26,318 nucleotides of DNA. Origin: an uncultured Rivibacter sp. (GTDB lineage: Bacteria; Pseudomonadota; Gammaproteobacteria; Burkholderiales; Burkholderiaceae). A program made the position numbers and the translations under genes. This document shows, piece by piece, positions 1 through 8,886 of this stretch (its first letter is position 1; every line of letters starts with the position of its first letter). The DNA is taken from the NCBI GenBank assembly GCA_946481025.1, contig CAMLNA010000053.1:1-26318 (forward strand). Direction: 5' to 3'. The notes under the pieces were generated by a model, which saw only the letters and a list, made by a program, of their open reading frames with translations, did not search any database and was not told the DNA's origin.

Positions 1-206
1 CGAGGGGGCGACCCCTTTGGACCGGCGGAGCCGGATCCTGGGGGTCCGCTCCGATCGGCGCGCAGCATGCCGCGCGCCTCCGGCGCCCTGGACGTTCGGC
101 TGGAGGTGGGGCCCACACCCCCTACGCGCTTCGCGCGCCCCCTCGAGGGGGCGACCCCTTTGGACCGGCGGAGCCGGATCCTGGGGGTCCGCTCCGATTG
201 GCGCGC
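1..206. repeat. Two copies of a G+C-rich intergenic repeat
   Basis: Bases 1-63 and 144-206 are the same 63-base sequence with one difference (C at 56, T at 199), so the period is 143 bases. The window edge cuts the left side of the first copy. An 18-base perfect palindrome, CGCCCCCTCGAGGGGGCG, lies at 136-153 across the left border of the second copy. No convincing reading frame fits this stretch; the frames here are low-complexity Arg/Pro/Gly strings. Similar G+C-rich elements are scattered between genes in Burkholderiales genomes, which is general recollection rather than a search result. The copies follow the 3' end of the amidase gene, where tldD would be the usual next gene; nothing of tldD is visible. 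Confidence 0.85.
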
Positions 207-236
207 GGCCCGCCGCCACGCGCCTTCTCCTTCTGC
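207..236. other. Short spacer after the amidase gene
   Basis: About 30 bases separate the repeat from the TAA stop of the minus-strand amidase. I see no clear terminator hairpin with a T-run; the 136-153 palindrome could end transcription but is not a typical intrinsic terminator. Confidence 0.4.
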
Positions 237-1079
237 TTACAGGACGCGATGCATCAGGGCTGGGAGCTGGCCGCGGACCTGCGTGATGCGCTGACGCGTC
301 ATCTCGCCCATCACCACCCCGGGGCCCTCGGCCTGCACGGCCAGCACTTCGCCCCACGGATCCACCAGCATCGAATGGCCCCAGGTGCGGCGGCCGTTCT
401 CGTGGCGGCCGCCCTGCGCGGGCGCCAGCACGTAGCACTGGTTCTCGACCGCACGGGCGCGCAGCAGCAGCTCCCAGTGCGCCTGGCCGGTGGGGTAGGT
501 GAAGGCGGCGGGCACGACGATGAGATCGCACGGGTCGGGGCGCATCAGCGCGCGGTACAGCTCGGGAAAGCGCAGGTCATAGCAGACCGACAGCCCCACG
601 CGGTAGCGTTCGCCGTCACGCCCGCGAGCGTCGAAGGCTCGCGGCTCACGGCCGGCGCGCAGGGTGGCCGCTTCGTCGTAGCGGCGTTCGCCGTCGTCGA
701 AGCGGAACAGGTGCACCTTGTCGTACCGCCCGGCGCGCGAGCCGTCGGGGCCATGGACGAGCGTGGTGTTGAGCGCGCGGCAGTCGGCCGCCGTGCTGTC
801 GTGCACGACGCCCTCGAGCCGCAGCGGCAGGGTGCCGCCGACGAGCCACACGCCGTGCTCGCGCGCGGCGGCCGCGAGCATGTGTTGAATCGGCCCCTCG
901 CCGTCGGCCTCGGCCACGCCGAGCTTGTCGCGGTCCTTGTGGCCCATGAGGCAGAAGTACTCGGGCAGCGCCACCAGCTCGGCGCCCTGGCCCGCGGCCT
1001 GCGCGATGAGCGCACGGGCGGCGTCGAGGTTCTCGTCCACCCGTGGCGTGGCGACCATCTGCACGGCGGCAATCTTCAT
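237..1079 (-). CDS. Carbon-nitrogen hydrolase, Nit1/deaminated-glutathione-amidase type
   Basis: A 280-residue cytoplasmic amidase of the nitrilase superfamily. The Glu-Lys-Cys triad is visible: Glu in LPEYF (near residue 40), Lys in YDKVHLF (near 120) and Cys in SVCYDLRFPELYR (near 165). The QGGRHENGRRTWGHSM stretch is typical of the Nit1 branch, which hydrolyses deaminated glutathione (metabolite repair); the exact substrate is inferred from the subfamily. The start is the ATG at 1079-1077. An AGGAG lies about 9 bases upstream, and a longer reading would run back into yhdP. Only 16 bases separate it from the yhdP stop, so the two are almost certainly co-transcribed, matching the yhdP-nit-tldD order common in betaproteobacteria. 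Length is normal for the family. Confidence 0.9.
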   Translation of the reverse strand: MKIAAVQMVATPRVDENLDAARALIAQAAGQGAELVALPEYFCLMGHKDRDKLGVAEADGEGPIQHMLAAAAREHGVWLVGGTLPLRLEGVVHDSTAADCRALNTTLVHGPDGSRAGRYDKVHLFRFDDGERRYDEAATLRAGREPRAFDARGRDGERYRVGLSVCYDLRFPELYRALMRPDPCDLIVVPAAFTYPTGQAHWELLLRARAVENQCYVLAPAQGGRHENGRRTWGHSMLVDPWGEVLAVQAEGPGVVMGEMTRQRITQVRGQLPALMHRVL

Positions 1080-1095
1080 GGCTCTGACTCCTGCA

Positions 1096-4000
1096 TCAGC
1101 GCGCCGGCCCGGAGGCAGCCGGCGGTGGCTCCAGCGACGGTACCGCATCGCCCGCCTTGCGTTCGACACGATCGACCTTGGGATCGGTCCAGGAACCGGT
1201 GACCTTGAATTCACGCGTGCCCGCCTCGATGAGCGGGCGGCGCAGGAACAGCTGGCCCAGGAAGGTGCCCAGCCCGATGGCCGGGTTGATGACGGCATAG
1301 GCCAGCGACGCGGCGCCTGCGTTGATCTCGGGCACCACCCACACCCGCAGGTCCTGGGTCTCGCGGCCGATGTCGGCCTGGCCTTCCATCAGCACCACGG
1401 CCTGCACGCCGCGCATGCGCAGGTTGTTGGTGTGGGCCACCCCATTGGCGATGTTCACGTGGCCGGAGATGTTGTCGAAGCTGAAGCCTTCCTGGAAGAC
1501 GTCGCGGAAGTCCAGCAGGAAGCGCCGCGGCAGCGACTGCAGGCTGAGCACCGACAGCAGCTTGGCCGCCCCGGCCTCGGCCTTGAGGAACTGGCCTTCG
1601 TCGATGGCGATCTGGACGTTGCCCGCGAGGCTGGCGTAGTCGGGCGACAGTGGCGAGCCCAGCCACGCCACCTGGCCCGAAAGCTTGCCCTTGCCGCCGC
1701 GCAGCGTGCCCGGCAGCTGCAACCGCGTGAGGAAGGCGCCGCTGTCGGCCAGGTCGAGCTTGAAGTCCATCACCGCGCGGCGGCGCGGCGGCGCGCCCCC
1801 CCCGCGCGCCGCACCGGCCTCGGACGACATGCCCCACTGGCCGGTGGCTGTGAGCCGGGCCTCGGGCGCGATGAGGTTGAGCTTGGTCAGGCGCCATTCG
1901 CGCGCACCGTCGGTGCCGCCGACGGCGGCCGCGCGGTTCGACGCTTCGACCTCGACACGCCCCAGGTGCTTGCCGCGCAGCTCGAAGTCGTCGACCACGA
2001 TGTCGAGCGCCGGCATGCTGCTGGGCGACGGGTCGAGCATCGACTCCACCGCTTCGACCTCGCTGCGCGGCAGCGACAGCCGCGCCAGCCGCGCATACAC
2101 GCGCCCGGCCTCGCCGCCCACCCGCCCCGGCGGCGTGTATTCGGCGTGGCCGCTGAGCTGGTCGGCCTCCACGTTGGCACGCCACACGCCGTCCTGCTCC
2201 GACAGCCCGGCCACCACCCGGGTGAGCCGGCGGCCGCTGGCCTTGAGCTCCTGCGTGCGCACCGCGATCTGCGCCGGCAGGTAGGCGTTGTGCGGGCCGG
2301 CTGCGCCTGCATCGCCGCTGGCCGCGGAGGCGCTGCCCTGCACGCGATCGAGCACGGCCTGCCAGGCATCGAGGTCGAGACTCGCCAGCTGCACCACCGC
2401 CGACACGCCGGCCGGCGGCGCCGGGGCCGCCTCGCCGATGCCCACGCCGCCGCGCAGCACGGTGGGCGTGCTGCCGGAGACGTCGCGCAGGTAGTTCGCC
2501 TGCACGACCTGGCCCAGGCTGAATCGAAGCTGGTCGCGGCCGCCGCCTTGCTGGGCGTCGGCCAGCGGCGCGACATGCAGCTCCAGCGGCAGCGCCTGCT
2601 CGGCCGGCTTGCGCAGCGGCGCCGGCAGATCGAGCGCCAGGCCGGACAGCGAGCTGCTGAGGTCCACCTGCGGTCGCCCCTGCGGAAACGCGATGCCGAG
2701 GCGGTAGCTCGTCTGGCCGCTCATCTGCCCCGCCAGCCGTGCCAGCGGCCCCAGTTCGGTGGCACGGCGCAAGCCTTCGGCCGACACGCCACCCTGGCCC
2801 GACAGCCGCAGCACGCCGCCTGCCGGCTGGCCGCCTTCGAACTGCAGGTCGCCGCCCAGCACCCGGGCGGCGCCGCCGGTGACGGCGAAGCTCTCGTGGG
2901 TGAAGTCGATGCGCGCGCGTGCCGCCGCGAGCAGCGGTACGTCGGGCCGCAGGCGCACGTCGTTGCCGGCCAGCTGCAGCCGGCCGGCCACCGTGGTGTC
3001 GTTGCCGCGTGAAAGCGGGATGTTGAGCGAAAGCTGCAGCTCGGTGGAGCCGCTGCCGGTGGCGGTGTCGAGCGCGCCGCCGATCCAGTGGGCCACGGGA
3101 GTGTGCTGGACGTAGCGCAGCGCATCGGCCAGCGGACCCCGGCCCTGGCCGCTGATGGACAAGGTCGCGTCGTGGTCGAGTTGCCGGATGCCGCCGTTCA
3201 CCTTGTGCAGTTCGAAGCCCCCGCTGCCGACGTCGCCCAGGCGGGCCGAGGCATTGCGGATCTCCATCGAGCGGCGATCGAAGACCAGCTCACCCCGCAG
3301 CTGGTCGAACGCCGGCCAGGCTCCGTGCTCGCCGCCGGGCGGCTGGTTCGGCTCGCCGGGCATGTAGGCGAGGCGGGCGTTTTCGATGCGCGCGGCGATG
3401 CGGAACTCCCCCGGCAGCGGTGGAGGCGGCGCGGCGCCGGCCACCGCAGGCGCCGGCTGGCCGAAGGGGAAGTCCGCCAGATCGCCCTTGACCCGGAACT
3501 GCACCGCGCTGGCCGTGCCGCCCTGCACCGCGCGCGCCACGTAGTGGCGTGTCGACTCGGGAATGCCCAGCGGCAGGTAGCGGGCAATGGCGGTGGCGCG
3601 GGCGCGCATCAGCTTGCCGCCGAGGTCGAGGATGCCGGGCAGGCGCTGCCCGCGGCCGTGGCCGCTGCCCGCGCCGGTGCGCCAGGCGGCATCGAACTCG
3701 CCCTCCGCGTCGGCGTTGGCGAACCGCAGGCCCTTCACGTTCACGTCCAGTTGCCGCGTCGCCTCGCGCCGGGTCTGGCTCAAGCGCCAGTTCACCGTCG
3801 CCGAGAGCCGGTCGAGCGCCACAACGGGCTCTTCGAACACGCCCGGGAACTCGAGCGCACCGTCGACCAGGCTCAGGCGGGCGTCGCCGCCCTGCTCGGT
3901 GGCGGTGAGCTCGATGTCGGCATTGCGCAGACCGGGGCGCCCGGCCCAGTGACCGGGCCGCGGCGCGCTGGCCGGCAGGTCGACAGGCGCCATGCTGCCG

Positions 4001-5376
4001 CCCCATTCGGGCGGCAGCGGCTGCGCGGCCATGCTCATGCCCGCCAGCCGACCCTGCACGCGATAGCGTTGCGGCGCGTCGAGCGGTCCATCCCAGCGGG
4101 CCGACAACGGCCCGGCCACGCCGCTCGGCTGAAGTTCCTGCAGGCTGCGGCGCAGCGGCTCGCCCAGCGGCACGCGCGAGGCGATCTGCGCCAGCACGGC
4201 GAGGTCCAGCCGTTGCGCCGACAGCTCGCCGCCCAGCATGGCGCCTGCATCGTCGTGGCGCCAGCGCAGGCTGAAGTCGCCCGACGGCCAGACGACGCCG
4301 TCACCGGTGGTGAACCCGAGGCCGCGCCCGGCCACGGCCAGCGTGTCGTTGAGGCGCTCGCCGCTCAGGCGGCCATCGATCCGTTCGAAACGCAGCGGCT
4401 GCAGGTCGGCCCCCAGCGTGGCCTCCACGTCGCGCAAGGCCACGTCCGCGACGACCGAACGCGGCTCGCCGCTGCGCACCTCGACCCAGGCGCGCAGCGC
4501 ACCATGGCCGCTGGCCAGCTGGAACGGCAGGTCCACGTGGCGCTTGAGCGACTGCACGTCTGCCGCGGGCAGCTCGGCGTACACCGTGCCGCGCCAGGTG
4601 CGCCACTGCCCGTGCGGCACCAGGCCGTGGCGGCTCACCAGCGGTTGCGTGAACCGCCCGCGCAGCGACAGGCGCTCGCCCCATTCGGCCGGCGGCGTGG
4701 CATCGAGCCGCAGCTCGTGGTGGCGCCTGCCGAGGCCCGGGCGGTTGCGCACCACCAGGTCGACCTGCTGCAGCTCCATGGGCGGCAGGCCACGCTTGTC
4801 GTCGATCCAGCGCAGCGAGCCGCCGCGGATCACGAACTCGGGCTGGGCGAAGAACCAGTCGGCCACCGCGCCGTCATCGGCCTCGTCGCGCACCGGCGAG
4901 CCGAAGCGCAGCCCTGCCACGAAGAGCCGGCCTTCCGCGTCGCGCCGCACCTCGAGGCGCGGGCCGTCGATGTGCAGCTGCTCGAAGTGGGGGCGCCAGT
5001 GCAGCATCGTGCGGGCCGACAGCACCGCCACCACGCGCGGCAGGCGCAGAGCCTCGCGACCTTGCGGATCCTGCGGGTCGAGCAGCACCACGTCGCGCAG
5101 CTCGATGGTGGGCATCCAGCCCCCCGACTGCACGCGCACCTGGCCGACCCGCACCGTGAGCCCCAAGACCTGCGAGGCGCGGGCCTCGAGCTCGGGTCGC
5201 CACGTTTCGATCCGGGGCAAAATCCCCCACTGGAGGATCAGCCAGGCCGCGAGAAGCACACTCCACGCGGCCAGAAGCAGACCGAGGGTCCAGCGCAGCA
5301 CCACCGTCAATCGGCGCGTGCGGCGTTCGCAGGGCTCTGCCGGCGCCGTGGCGTCTTGGGATGGGATGGATGGCAT
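1096..5376 (-). CDS. yhdP: YhdP family AsmA-like envelope protein
   Basis: A large protein of about 1426 residues. It has a short basic N-terminus, one membrane segment (about residues 26-50, RWTLGLLLAAWSVLLAAW), then a very long periplasmic region rich in beta strands. This is the plan of the YhdP/TIGR02099 family (DUF3971 plus AsmA-like C-terminal region). In E. coli, YhdP forms an inner-to-outer-membrane bridge that carries phospholipids, redundantly with TamB and YdbH. The C-terminal part (AYAVINPAIGLGTFLGQ, then FKVTGSWTDPKVDRV) is a recognisable family end. I chose the ATG at 5376-5374 because it places the membrane helix near the N-terminus. The frame stays open upstream to 5538, but that would overlap glnE and add an unlikely leader. 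No strong Shine-Dalgarno is visible. Divergent from glnE, upstream of the amidase. Confidence 0.92.
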   Translation of the reverse strand: MPSIPSQDATAPAEPCERRTRRLTVVLRWTLGLLLAAWSVLLAAWLILQWGILPRIETWRPELEARASQVLGLTVRVGQVRVQSGGWMPTIELRDVVLLDPQDPQGREALRLPRVVAVLSARTMLHWRPHFEQLHIDGPRLEVRRDAEGRLFVAGLRFGSPVRDEADDGAVADWFFAQPEFVIRGGSLRWIDDKRGLPPMELQQVDLVVRNRPGLGRRHHELRLDATPPAEWGERLSLRGRFTQPLVSRHGLVPHGQWRTWRGTVYAELPAADVQSLKRHVDLPFQLASGHGALRAWVEVRSGEPRSVVADVALRDVEATLGADLQPLRFERIDGRLSGERLNDTLAVAGRGLGFTTGDGVVWPSGDFSLRWRHDDAGAMLGGELSAQRLDLAVLAQIASRVPLGEPLRRSLQELQPSGVAGPLSARWDGPLDAPQRYRVQGRLAGMSMAAQPLPPEWGGSMAPVDLPASAPRPGHWAGRPGLRNADIELTATEQGGDARLSLVDGALEFPGVFEEPVVALDRLSATVNWRLSQTRREATRQLDVNVKGLRFANADAEGEFDAAWRTGAGSGHGRGQRLPGILDLGGKLMRARATAIARYLPLGIPESTRHYVARAVQGGTASAVQFRVKGDLADFPFGQPAPAVAGAAPPPPLPGEFRIAARIENARLAYMPGEPNQPPGGEHGAWPAFDQLRGELVFDRRSMEIRNASARLGDVGSGGFELHKVNGGIRQLDHDATLSISGQGRGPLADALRYVQHTPVAHWIGGALDTATGSGSTELQLSLNIPLSRGNDTTVAGRLQLAGNDVRLRPDVPLLAAARARIDFTHESFAVTGGAARVLGGDLQFEGGQPAGGVLRLSGQGGVSAEGLRRATELGPLARLAGQMSGQTSYRLGIAFPQGRPQVDLSSSLSGLALDLPAPLRKPAEQALPLELHVAPLADAQQGGGRDQLRFSLGQVVQANYLRDVSGSTPTVLRGGVGIGEAAPAPPAGVSAVVQLASLDLDAWQAVLDRVQGSASAASGDAGAAGPHNAYLPAQIAVRTQELKASGRRLTRVVAGLSEQDGVWRANVEADQLSGHAEYTPPGRVGGEAGRVYARLARLSLPRSEVEAVESMLDPSPSSMPALDIVVDDFELRGKHLGRVEVEASNRAAAVGGTDGAREWRLTKLNLIAPEARLTATGQWGMSSEAGAARGGGAPPRRRAVMDFKLDLADSGAFLTRLQLPGTLRGGKGKLSGQVAWLGSPLSPDYASLAGNVQIAIDEGQFLKAEAGAAKLLSVLSLQSLPRRFLLDFRDVFQEGFSFDNISGHVNIANGVAHTNNLRMRGVQAVVLMEGQADIGRETQDLRVWVVPEINAGAASLAYAVINPAIGLGTFLGQLFLRRPLIEAGTREFKVTGSWTDPKVDRVERKAGDAVPSLEPPPAASGPAR

Positions 5377-5485
5377 GAAACGACTGGGATGCCAGCAGGC
5401 TGCGGGTTCTGCAAGAGCCGGCTGCGTGTTTTTTGGCACAGACGCCGCCGGGCTGGCGACCCTAGCATAGACCCGGAGCAGTTTG
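5377..5485. promoter_or_regulatory. Divergent promoter region between yhdP and glnE
   Basis: This 109-base gap must hold the start signals for both divergent genes. Toward yhdP (minus strand) a -10-like TATGCT occurs about 90 bases before the start. Toward glnE there is a TTGGCA at 5433-5438 and a TAGCAT at 5463-5468, but 24 bases apart, too far for a normal sigma-70 pair. The glnE ribosome site GGAG is at 5475-5478, 7 bases before its ATG. Individual promoters cannot be called with confidence. Confidence 0.4.
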
Positions 5486-8266
5486 ATGGGTTTCACGCCA
5501 ACCACCGCATCCGCGGCCCCGGCCGCCACCTCGAACAACGCAGCAGGCCCGGCTCGCGCCGACCATTCCCGCTTCGTGCAGCGAGTACGCCGGCGCTACG
5601 CCGGTGAACTTTTGTTGCTGCCGCCCGGCGTGCCGACCCGCGAGCACATCGACGCCCTCATCGGCGAGCTGCAGCGCGGCGGCCGCGCCCTGCCGGCCGC
5701 CTTGCGAGTGACCCGGCAGCTCGTGCTCGAGCGGCTGGCCGTGCTCGACGTGGAGCACAACGCCTCGCTCGACGACGTGACCCAGACCATGACGCTGCTG
5801 GCCGAGTGCACGCTCGACCATGCGCTCACCCACGCGTTCGCCGAGCAGGATGCAAGGCACGGCGCGCCGTTGTCAGTGCAGGGGCGGCGCATCGGCTTCT
5901 GGGTCGTGGGCATGGGCAAGCTGGGGGCGCGCGAGCTCAACGTCTCGTCCGACATCGACCTCATCTACGTCTATGAGGAAGACGGCCAGACGGCAGGCAG
6001 CGCCGACGGCACCGGCGTGATCAGCGCGCACGAATACTTCAGCCAGGTGGCGCGCAGCCTGTATGCGCTGATCGGCGACGTGACCGAGGACGGCTTCGTG
6101 TTCCGCGTGGACCTCGCGCTGCGTCCGAACGGCAACTCGGGACCGCCGGTGGTGAGCCTCGCGATGCTCGAGGAGTATTTCCTCGTGCAGGGCCGCGAAT
6201 GGGAACGCTTTGCCTGGCTCAAGAGCCGCGTGGTGGCACCGCGTGCCGAACTCGAGTCGGGCAATGCCCGCCAGCTGCGCGACGTGGTGGTGCCGTTCGT
6301 GTTCCGCCGCTATCTCGACTACGGCGTGTTCGAAGGGCTGCGCCAGCTTCATTCCAAGATTCGCGACGAAGCCAGCCGCCGCGCGGCCGGCCGTCCCGAA
6401 CGCGCCAACGACGTGAAGCTTTCGCGCGGCGGCATCCGCGAGATCGAGTTCACCGTGCAGCTGCTGCAGGTGGTGCGGGGCGGGCACTTCCCCGAGATCC
6501 GCACGCGCCCCACGCTCACGGCACTGCAGCGCCTGGTGGCCGTCGGCGTGATGAAGCCCGACACCGCGCAGCAGCTGGCCGAGGCCTACGTGTTCCTGCG
6601 GCGCGTCGAGCACCGCATCCAGTACCTCGATGACCAGCAGACCCACGTGCTGCCCACCGGCGACGGCGACCTCACCTGGATCGCCCAGTCGCTGGGGCTT
6701 TCATGCAGCAGCGACGCCTGCGAGCTGCTCGACCGGCTGTGCACGTATCGCGAGTTCGTCGCCACCGAGTTCGACGCGCTGCTGCATGACGGCCGCGCCC
6801 CGGGTCCGGGCCATGGCTGCAAGGGCAAGGTGTGCTCGGGCGCCCCGCTGCAGATGGACAGCGAAGCCTTTCTCGAGCGCCTGCCCGCGCAGCTGGCCGA
6901 ACGCGTGAAGGCCTTTGCCGCGCGGCCGCGGGTGGCGATGCTGCGCGACGAAACCCGCCGGCGCCTGGCCAAGCTGATCGGCCGCGCGGCGAGCGCGATC
7001 GACGACGTGCACATCCGCGAGGACGCGGTGCTGCGCTTCATCGACTGGATCGAGCCGCTGCTGCGGCGCGAAAGCTATCTCGCGCTGCTGATCGAACGGC
7101 AGGAAGTGCTGACGCGGCTGCTGCGCCTGCTGGGCCTGGCGCGTTGGCCGATGCGCTACCTGATGCGCCACCCGGGCGTGATCGACGAGCTGGCCGACCC
7201 GCGCCTGATGCACGGCCGCTTCGAGCGCGAGGCCTTCCTGAAGGACCTGGGCGAGCGCCACGGCGCCTGGACGCGCGGCGGCCAGGCCGACGAGGAGTCG
7301 CTGCTCGACACGCTGCGCCGCGCGCATCATGCCGAGATGTTCCGCACGCTGGTGCGCGACGTCGAAGGCCAGCTCACCGTCGAGCAGGTGGCCGACGACC
7401 TGTCGGCGCTCGCCGATGCCACGCTCGACTGCACCCTCCGCTGGGCCTGGCAGCACCTGCGCAACCGCCACCGCGACGTGCCGAACTTCGCGGTCATCGC
7501 CTACGGCAAGCTGGGCGGCAAGGAACTCGGCTACGGCAGCGACCTCGACGTGGTGTTCGTGTTCGACGACGACGACGAGCGCGCTCCGGAGGCGTATGCC
7601 GCGTTCGCGCGCAAGCTGATCACGTGGCTCACGCTGCGCACCGCGGCCGGCGAGCTGTTCGAGATCGACACCGCGCTGCGGCCCAACGGCAACTCGGGGC
7701 TGCTGGTCACCTCGCTGGCCGCCTTCGAGCGCTACCAGCAGCAGCGCGGCAGCAACACCGCCTGGACCTGGGAGCACCAGGCCATCACGCGGGCCCGCTG
7801 GTGTGCCGGCGACACGGCGATGGCGCCGCGCATCGAGGCCGTGCGCCGCGCCGTGCTCACCGCGCAGCGCGACGCCCAGGCGCTGCGCGGCGAGATCCAG
7901 GCCATGCGTGAACGCGTGCGCCAGGCGCATGCGGTGAAGGACGGCTGCTTCGACGTGAAGCACAGCCGCGGCGGCATGATGGACGTGGAGTTCGCGGTGC
8001 AGTACCTGGTGCTCGCACACAGCGCGCGGCACGTCGAGCTTCAAGACGATGCCGGCAACATCGCGCTGCTGCAGCGCGCCGAAGGTGCCGGGCTGCTGCC
8101 CGCCGGCGTGGGCCACGCCGCGGCCGACGCCTATCGCGAGCTGCGCCGTGCCCAGCACCGTGCCCGGCTCGACGAGGCCGCCACCCAGATCGCCGAGAAC
8201 GAGCTCGGTGCACTGGCGTCGCAGCGCGATGCCGTGCTGAGCCTGTGGCGCACGGTGTTCGGCTGA
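5486..8266 (+). CDS. glnE: Glutamine synthetase adenylyltransferase/adenylyl-removing enzyme GlnE
   Basis: A 926-residue bifunctional enzyme that attaches AMP to glutamine synthetase and removes it, in response to PII and glutamine. Two nucleotidyltransferase domains are visible. The first begins near residue 142 (GMGKLGARELNVSSDIDLI; deadenylylating half) and the second near 672 (AYGKLGGKELGYGSDLDVVF; adenylylating half). Each is followed by an ALRPNGNSG motif. The metal-binding Ser-Asp-x-Asp is intact in both. Length matches the family. The start is the ATG at 5486, with GGAG 7 bases upstream; a TTG one codon earlier is less likely. No glnA, glnB or glnK gene lies in the window. The downstream membrane protease overlaps the 3' end. 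Confidence 0.97.
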   Translation: MGFTPTTASAAPAATSNNAAGPARADHSRFVQRVRRRYAGELLLLPPGVPTREHIDALIGELQRGGRALPAALRVTRQLVLERLAVLDVEHNASLDDVTQTMTLLAECTLDHALTHAFAEQDARHGAPLSVQGRRIGFWVVGMGKLGARELNVSSDIDLIYVYEEDGQTAGSADGTGVISAHEYFSQVARSLYALIGDVTEDGFVFRVDLALRPNGNSGPPVVSLAMLEEYFLVQGREWERFAWLKSRVVAPRAELESGNARQLRDVVVPFVFRRYLDYGVFEGLRQLHSKIRDEASRRAAGRPERANDVKLSRGGIREIEFTVQLLQVVRGGHFPEIRTRPTLTALQRLVAVGVMKPDTAQQLAEAYVFLRRVEHRIQYLDDQQTHVLPTGDGDLTWIAQSLGLSCSSDACELLDRLCTYREFVATEFDALLHDGRAPGPGHGCKGKVCSGAPLQMDSEAFLERLPAQLAERVKAFAARPRVAMLRDETRRRLAKLIGRAASAIDDVHIREDAVLRFIDWIEPLLRRESYLALLIERQEVLTRLLRLLGLARWPMRYLMRHPGVIDELADPRLMHGRFEREAFLKDLGERHGAWTRGGQADEESLLDTLRRAHHAEMFRTLVRDVEGQLTVEQVADDLSALADATLDCTLRWAWQHLRNRHRDVPNFAVIAYGKLGGKELGYGSDLDVVFVFDDDDERAPEAYAAFARKLITWLTLRTAAGELFEIDTALRPNGNSGLLVTSLAAFERYQQQRGSNTAWTWEHQAITRARWCAGDTAMAPRIEAVRRAVLTAQRDAQALRGEIQAMRERVRQAHAVKDGCFDVKHSRGGMMDVEFAVQYLVLAHSARHVELQDDAGNIALLQRAEGAGLLPAGVGHAAADAYRELRRAQHRARLDEAATQIAENELGALASQRDAVLSLWRTVFG

Positions 8267-8877
8267 ACCGACGGCCGCCGCCGGCGGCCGCCCCCTGGCG
8301 CTGGGCTGCGTTGGGCCTGCTGCTGGCGCTGCCGGCCGTGGTCGTCTGGTGGCAGAGCCGCGGACACGCGCCGATGCTCGACTGGCAGCCGCGCCTGGCC
8401 CTCGCCGAACCCTGGCGATGGTGGAGTGCGGCCTGGGTGCACCTGAGCCGCATGCACCTGCTGGCCAACCTGGGCGGCACCGCACTCGTGCTGGCCCTGG
8501 GCTGGGCGGCACAGGTACCGGCCCGGGCCATGCTGGCCTGGGCCCTGGCCTGGCCGCTGACCCACCTCGCGCTACTGCTCCAGCCGCAGCTTGCCAGCTA
8601 CGGGGGGCTGTCGGGCGTGCTGCATGCCGGCGTGGCGGTGGTGGCCGTGCACCTCGGGCTGCATGGCAGCCGCGCGCAGCGCGCGCTGGCCCTGGCCATC
8701 GGCATCGGGCTCCTGGGCAAGGTGCTCAGTGAAACGCCGTGGCGCGGCCCGCTCGTCTTTCCGGAAGGTTGGGACATCGCGGTGGCACCGCTCGCGCATG
8801 CCGCGGGGGCGCTCAGCGGGGCGGCCATGGCCTGCCTGCTGCTGGCCCGGCGTGCGCCGCGCACCCCTCCGGGATAA
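8245..8877 (+). CDS. rrtA: Rhombosortase-like rhomboid family membrane serine protease
   Basis: A protein of about 210 residues with several hydrophobic segments and a rhomboid layout. The WVHLSRMHLLANLGG stretch is the rhomboid early-helix/loop motif. YGGLSGVLHA carries the probable nucleophile Ser123, and APLAHAAGALSG carries the probable catalytic His185. The GLSGVLH form, compact size and LGKVLSE region suggest the rhombosortase branch, which processes GlyGly-CTERM proteins on secretion; the substrate is unknown and no GlyGly-CTERM protein is in the window. Start uncertain: the GTG at 8245 overlaps glnE by 22 bases, and a CTG at 8263 would overlap only the glnE stop. No Shine-Dalgarno stands out, so translation may be coupled to glnE. 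Membership of the rhomboid family is secure; the rhombosortase assignment is less so. Confidence 0.8.
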   Translation: MAHGVRLNRRPPPAAAPWRWAALGLLLALPAVVVWWQSRGHAPMLDWQPRLALAEPWRWWSAAWVHLSRMHLLANLGGTALVLALGWAAQVPARAMLAWALAWPLTHLALLLQPQLASYGGLSGVLHAGVAVVAVHLGLHGSRAQRALALAIGIGLLGKVLSETPWRGPLVFPEGWDIAVAPLAHAAGALSGAAMACLLLARRAPRTPPG

Positions 8878-8878
8878 T
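8873..8878 (+). promoter_or_regulatory. Possible -10 element GATAAT before the LysR gene
   Basis: GATAAT matches the -10 consensus at five of six positions and ends 8 bases before the LysR ATG, overlapping the rhombosortase stop codon. There is no good -35 at 16-18 bases upstream. If used, it would give an almost leaderless mRNA, which fits the missing ribosome site. Sequence-only suggestion. Confidence 0.25.
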
Positions 8879-8886
8879 CACCCGCC

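Noticed and set aside
1..206. CRISPR array or attachment site
   Set aside because: Only two long G+C-rich copies with a palindromic border, no regular short repeats and spacers, no cas, integrase or tRNA gene nearby.
5434..5450. TGGCAC before glnE as a sigma-54 -24 element, attractive for a nitrogen gene
   Set aside because: The required TTGC-type -12 element is not at the right distance; the bases there are CCGC.
5377..5538. Longer N-terminus for YhdP starting at 5538
   Set aside because: It would overlap glnE and place an odd leader before the membrane helix; the ATG at 5376 fits better.
3088..5607. Long plus-strand open frame opposite yhdP (and further long frames at 925-3012)
   Set aside because: It mirrors yhdP codons on the opposite strand. 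Such antisense frames are expected in a genome with G/C-rich third positions, and the translation is rich in Arg, Ala, Gly and His without motifs.
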